Under the pieces are notes generated by a model. The model worked only from the letters and a program-made list of their open reading frames with translations, was not told where the DNA came from and made no database searches. A stretch of 64,000 nt of DNA, from assembly GCF_030272615.1 (NCBI RefSeq), contig NC_081406.1, positions 171,328,361-171,392,360 of the forward strand, given 5' to 3'. Shown here piece by piece: positions 60,049-64,000 of this stretch. Within the stretch, counting starts at the first letter, position 1. The number at the start of each line of letters is the position of its first letter. Origin of the DNA: Cryptomeria japonica. Taxonomy: Eukaryota; Streptophyta; Pinopsida; Cupressales; Cupressaceae. The translations under genes were made by a program, and so were the position numbers.

Positions 60049-60184
60049 AAATTGGATATCCGATTTTAATGTATAAATTTATGGTTCCCAAAAATTTTCC
60101 CGTTGCCGCCTCTTTTTTACTGAACTGCCACATTAATGGAAATGGCAGAAATTGGATATCTGCTTAAATCCGATATCAGATTTT
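60049..60184. repeat. GGATATCC-type palindromes, right copies
   Basis: AAATTGGATATCCGATTTTA near 60051, AAATTGGATATCTGCTTAAA near 60149 and AAATCCGATATCAGATTTTA near 60166 are relatives of the motif at 49043-49066. Confidence 0.75.
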
Positions 60185-60198
60185 ATTACTCATATTTT

Positions 60199-60239
60199 AG
60201 AGAGAGAGAGAGGAGGAGGAGGAGAGAGAGAGAGAGAGA
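60199..60239 (+). repeat. (GA)n/(GGA)n microsatellite
   Basis: AGAGAGAGAGAGAGGAGGAG and onward; marks the left edge of the minisatellite. Confidence 0.97.
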
Positions 60240-63200
60240 TTTGGGTCATATTATGTCCTAATGGGTCATATTGTGTCCTATGACCCCTTAGGACACCATA
60301 TGACCCATAACGACATAATTTGGTGTCTTAAGGGGTCATATGGTGTCCCATGAACCCGTGTGACCCCTTAAGACACCATATTTGGTCGTTATGGGTCATA
60401 TTGTGTCCTAAGGGGTCATATTGTGTCATATGGACCCTTTAAGACATCATATGACCCCTTAGGACACCATATGACCCCTAATGACACCATATTGGGTTGC
60501 TTTGGGTCATATTGTGTCCTAAGGGGTCATATTGTGTCCTACGACCCCTTAGGACACCATATGACCCATAATGACACAATTTGGTGTCTTAAGGGGTCAT
60601 ATGGTGTCCTAGGACACCAAATGACACCTATGGACACCATATAACTCTTAATGACACCATATATTGTCATAAGGGGTCATATGTTGTCCTTAGGGGTCAT
60701 ATGGTGTCCCATGAACCCTTATGACCCCTTAGGACACCATACGACCCATTATGACACCATATTGGATCACTTTGGGTCCTATGGTGTCATAAGGGGTCAT
60801 ATTATGTCCTACAACCCCTTAGGATGCCATATGACCCATAAAGACACAATGTGGCCTCTTAAGGGGTCATATGGTGTCCTAGGACACCATATGATGCTTA
60901 TGGACACCATATGACCCCTAACGACACCATATAGTGTCATAAGAGGTCATGTGTTGTCCTTAGGGATCATATGGTGTCTCATGAACCCTTATGACCCCTT
61001 AGGACACCATACGACCCATTATGACACCATATTGGGTCGCTTTGGGTCCTATGGTGTCATAAGGGATCATATTATGTCCTACGACCCCTTAGGATACCAT
61101 ATGAACCATAACGACATAATTTTGTGTCTTAAGGGGTCATATAGTGTCCATAATTATCATATGATGCCTATGGACACCATATGACCCCTAACAACACCAT
61201 ATGGTGTCATAAGGGGTCATATGTTGTCCTTAAGGGTCATATGTTGTCCCATGAACCCCTATGACCCCTTAAGACATCATATGACCCATTATGACACCAT
61301 ATTGGGTCGCTTTGGGTCCTATGGTGTTATAAGGAATCATATTATGTCCTACGACCCCTTAGGACACCATATGACCCCTAGCGACACCATATGGTGTCAT
61401 AAAGAGTCCTATGGTGTCTTATGACCCCTTATGACACCATATGACCCATAATGACATAATTTTGGGTCTTAAGGGGTCATATGGTGTCGTAGGACACCAT
61501 ATGACACCTATGGACACCATATGACCCCTAACGACACCATATGGTGTCATAAGGGGTCATATGTTGTCCTTAGGGGTCATATGGTGTCCATGAACCCTTA
61601 TCACCCCTTAGGACACCATACGACCCGTTATGACACCATATTAGGTCGCTTTGGGTCCTATGGTGTCCTAAGGGGTCATATTATGTCCTATGACCCCTTA
61701 GGACATCATATGACCCCTAACGACACCATATTGTGTCATAAGGGGTCCTATGGTGTCCTACAACCCCTTAGGACACCATATGACCTATAATGACACAATT
61801 TGGTGTCTTAAGGGGTAATATGGTGTCCTAGGACACCATATGATGCCTATGGACACCATATGACCCATAACGACATCATATGGTGTCATAAGGGGTCATA
61901 TGTTGTCCTTAGGGGTCATATGGTGTCCCATGAACCCTTATGACCCCTTAGGACACCATACAACCCGTTATGACACCATATTGGGTCGCTTTGGGTCCTA
62001 TAGTGTCATAAGGGGTCATATTATGTCCTACAACCCCTTAGGACACCATATGACCCATAACGACACAATTTAGTCTCTTAAGGGGTCATACAATGTCCAT
62101 AATTACCATATGATGCCTATGAACACCATATGACCCCTAACGACACGATATGGCATCATAAGGGGTCATGTGTTGTCCTTAGGGATCATATGGTGTCCCA
62201 TGAACCCTTATGATCCCTTAGGACACTATACGACCCGTTATGACACCATATTGGGTCGCTCTGGGTCCTATGGTGTCCTAAGGGGTCAATTATGTCCTAC
62301 AACCCCTTAGGACACCATATGAGCCCTAACGACACCATATGGTGTCATAAGGGGTCCTATGGTGTCGTACAACCCCTTGGGACACCATATGACCCATAAC
62401 GACATAATTTGGTGTCTTAAGGGGTCATATGGTGTCCTAGGACACCATATGATGCCTATGGACACCATATGACCCCTAATGACACCATATGGTGTCATAA
62501 GGGGTCCTATGGTGTACTATGACCCCTTGGGACACCATATGACCCATAACAATATAATTTGGTGTCTTAAGGGGTCATATGGTGTCCTAGGACACCATAT
62601 GATGCCTATGGACACCATATGACCCCTAACGACACCATATAGTGTCATAAGGGGTCATATGGTGTCATAAGGGTTCATATGTTGTCCTTAGGGGTCATAT
62701 GGTGTCCCATGAACCCTTATGAACCCTTAGGACACCATACGACCCACTATGACACCATATTGGGTCTCTTTGGGTCCTATAGTGTCCTAAGGGGTCATAT
62801 TATGTCCTATGACCCTTTAGGAAACCATATGACCCCTAATGATACCATATGGTGTCATAAGAGGTCATATAGTGTCCTATGACCCCTTAGGACACCATAT
62901 GACCCATAACGACACAATTTGGTGACTTAAGGAATCATATGGAGTCCTAGGACACCATATGACGCCTATGGACACCATATGACCCCTAAAGACACCATAT
63001 GGTTTCATAAGGGGTCATATGTTGTCCTTAGGGGTCATATAGTGTCCCATGAGCCCTTATGACCCCTTAGGATACCATACGACCCATTATGACACCATAT
63101 TGGGTCGCTTTGGGTCCTATGGTGTCCTAAGGGGTCATATTATGTCCTACGATCCCTTAGGACATCATATGACCCCTAACGACACCATATGGTGTCATAA

Positions 63201-63695
63201 GGGGTCCTATGGTGTCCACATGGGTCATATGATGTCCTACGACCCCTTAGGACACCATATGACCCCTTAAGGCACCATATTTGGATGTTATGGGTATATT
63301 GTGTCATATGGCCCCTTTAAGACATCATATGACCCCTTAGGACACCATATGACCCCTAATGACACCATATTAGGTCGCTTTGGGTCATATTATGTCCTAA
63401 GGAGTCATATTGTGTCCTATGATCCCTTAGGACACCATATGACCCATAATGACACAATTTGTTGTCTTAAGGGGTCATATGGTGTCCTAGGACACCATAT
63501 GACTCATGTGGACACCATATGACTCATGTGGACACCATATGACCCCTAACAACACCATATAGTGTCATAAGGGGTCTTATGTTGTCCTTAGGGATCATAT
63601 GGTGTCCCATGAACCCTTGTGACCCCTTAGGACATCATATGACCCGTTATGACACCATATGGGGTCGCTTTGGGTCCTATGGTGTGCTAAGGGGT
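60240..63695 (+). repeat. Minisatellite of GGGTCATATGGTGTCCTAAG-type units in both orientations
   Basis: Short units built from GGTCATATGGTGTC and its reverse complement GACACCATATGACC alternate, so the array is palindromic at unit level (centre CATATG). A higher-order unit marked by ATGTTGTCCT or GTGTTGTCCT recurs at 60681, 60951, 61221, 61561, 61900 and 62170: steps of 270, 270, 340, 339 and 270 bp. No gene; open frames of about 70-90 codons rich in MTPND/GSYGVL words are by-products. Confidence 0.96.
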
Positions 63696-63819
63696 CTATC
63701 TCTCTCTCTCCCTTCCCCCTCCCCATCTCTCTCTCTCTCTGTCTCTATCTCTCTCTATTTGTCTCTCTATCTGTCTCTCTCTCCTAATCTCTCCCCTAAT
63801 CTCTCTCTATCCCTCTCCC

Positions 63820-63911
<92 letters not shown>
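63696..63911 (+). repeat. (CT)n microsatellite
   Basis: CT-rich tract with about 90 bp of nearly pure (CT)n at its right end; marks the right edge of the minisatellite, in inverted sense to the (GA)n on the left. Confidence 0.97.
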
Positions 63912-63914
<3 letters not shown>

Positions 63915-64000
63915 AATATCATATACTAATTTATTTATAAATTAATATATTAATATATTAATAAACATTAGATTAATTACGGGAAAATTTAGTTAGAGAA
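63912..64000. other. AT-rich window end
   Basis: TATTAATATATTAATAAACA-type sequence; nothing else seen. Confidence 0.6.

Noticed and set aside
60240-63695. CRISPR-like repeat array
   Set aside because: Units are contiguous, variable and palindromic, with no unique spacers; the context is eukaryotic.
60423-63929. Frames with repeated MTPND/GSYGVL words and a Leu-Ser run
   Set aside because: Minisatellite and (CT)n translation; other frames and strands give equally long frames.

Overview
This window looks like intergenic and accessory DNA from a large plant nuclear genome, probably a gymnosperm (conifer-like). The evidence is dense nesting of LTR retrotransposons, AT-rich spacers, plant-type short GT-AG introns, several satellite arrays, and a TIR-NBS-LRR gene whose TIR motif (FINHRG) is of the kind I associate with conifers. 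The organism call is an inference. No bacterial, organellar, tRNA or rRNA genes were seen.

Layout: (1) 1-14126 is an old minus-strand Ty1/Copia element (LTRs at both ends; gag, protease, integrase, RT and RNase H remnants), split by two plus-strand insertions: a non-coding LTR element (1549-3918, TSD GATAT) and a 6.2-kb element (4947-11173) with gag plus a very long second ORF but no pol. (2) 14862-19605 is a minus-strand non-autonomous LTR element (TSD ATCTA) with gag remnants, itself interrupted by a 5'-truncated LINE (16599-18780, 15-bp TSD) that carries extra decayed coding sequence after its RNase H. (3) 20770-24100 is a non-coding LTR element with three LTRs in tandem (TSD CAAGA). (4) 24.1-31.8 kb is AT-rich decayed spacer. 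(5) 31834-36605 (minus) is the one clearly intact gene: a five-exon TNL immune receptor, reconstructed at 1415 residues, with homogeneous LRRs and an unusual Asp/Ser-rich acidic repeat tail. (6) 37975-40516 is a solo LTR (TSD CATTG) inside a 157-bp tandem repeat. (7) 43065-47739 is a non-coding LTR element (TSD GATGA). (8) 48.65-60.2 kb holds a spliced six-exon unknown gene (plus strand) and a small convergent ORF (minus strand), bracketed by GGATATCC palindromes. Between them lies a 359-bp satellite, which is interrupted by a second three-LTR element (52936-57629, TSD CTCGT). (9) 60.2-63.9 kb is a palindromic minisatellite with 270/340-bp higher-order units, flanked by (GA)n and (CT)n.

How it fits together: nearly all structure is retroelement biology. 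Every LTR element whose primer-binding site is visible uses a TGGTATCA-type (initiator Met tRNA) site, and only the oldest one retains pol remnants, so the others must have been mobilised in trans. Two independent elements have the LTR-int-LTR-int-LTR form and one is reduced to a solo LTR, so unequal LTR recombination is active here. The TNL gene lies in the quietest, least repetitive part and is the probable functional locus. Exon joins, TSDs and LTR boundaries were read by eye; no database search was run.
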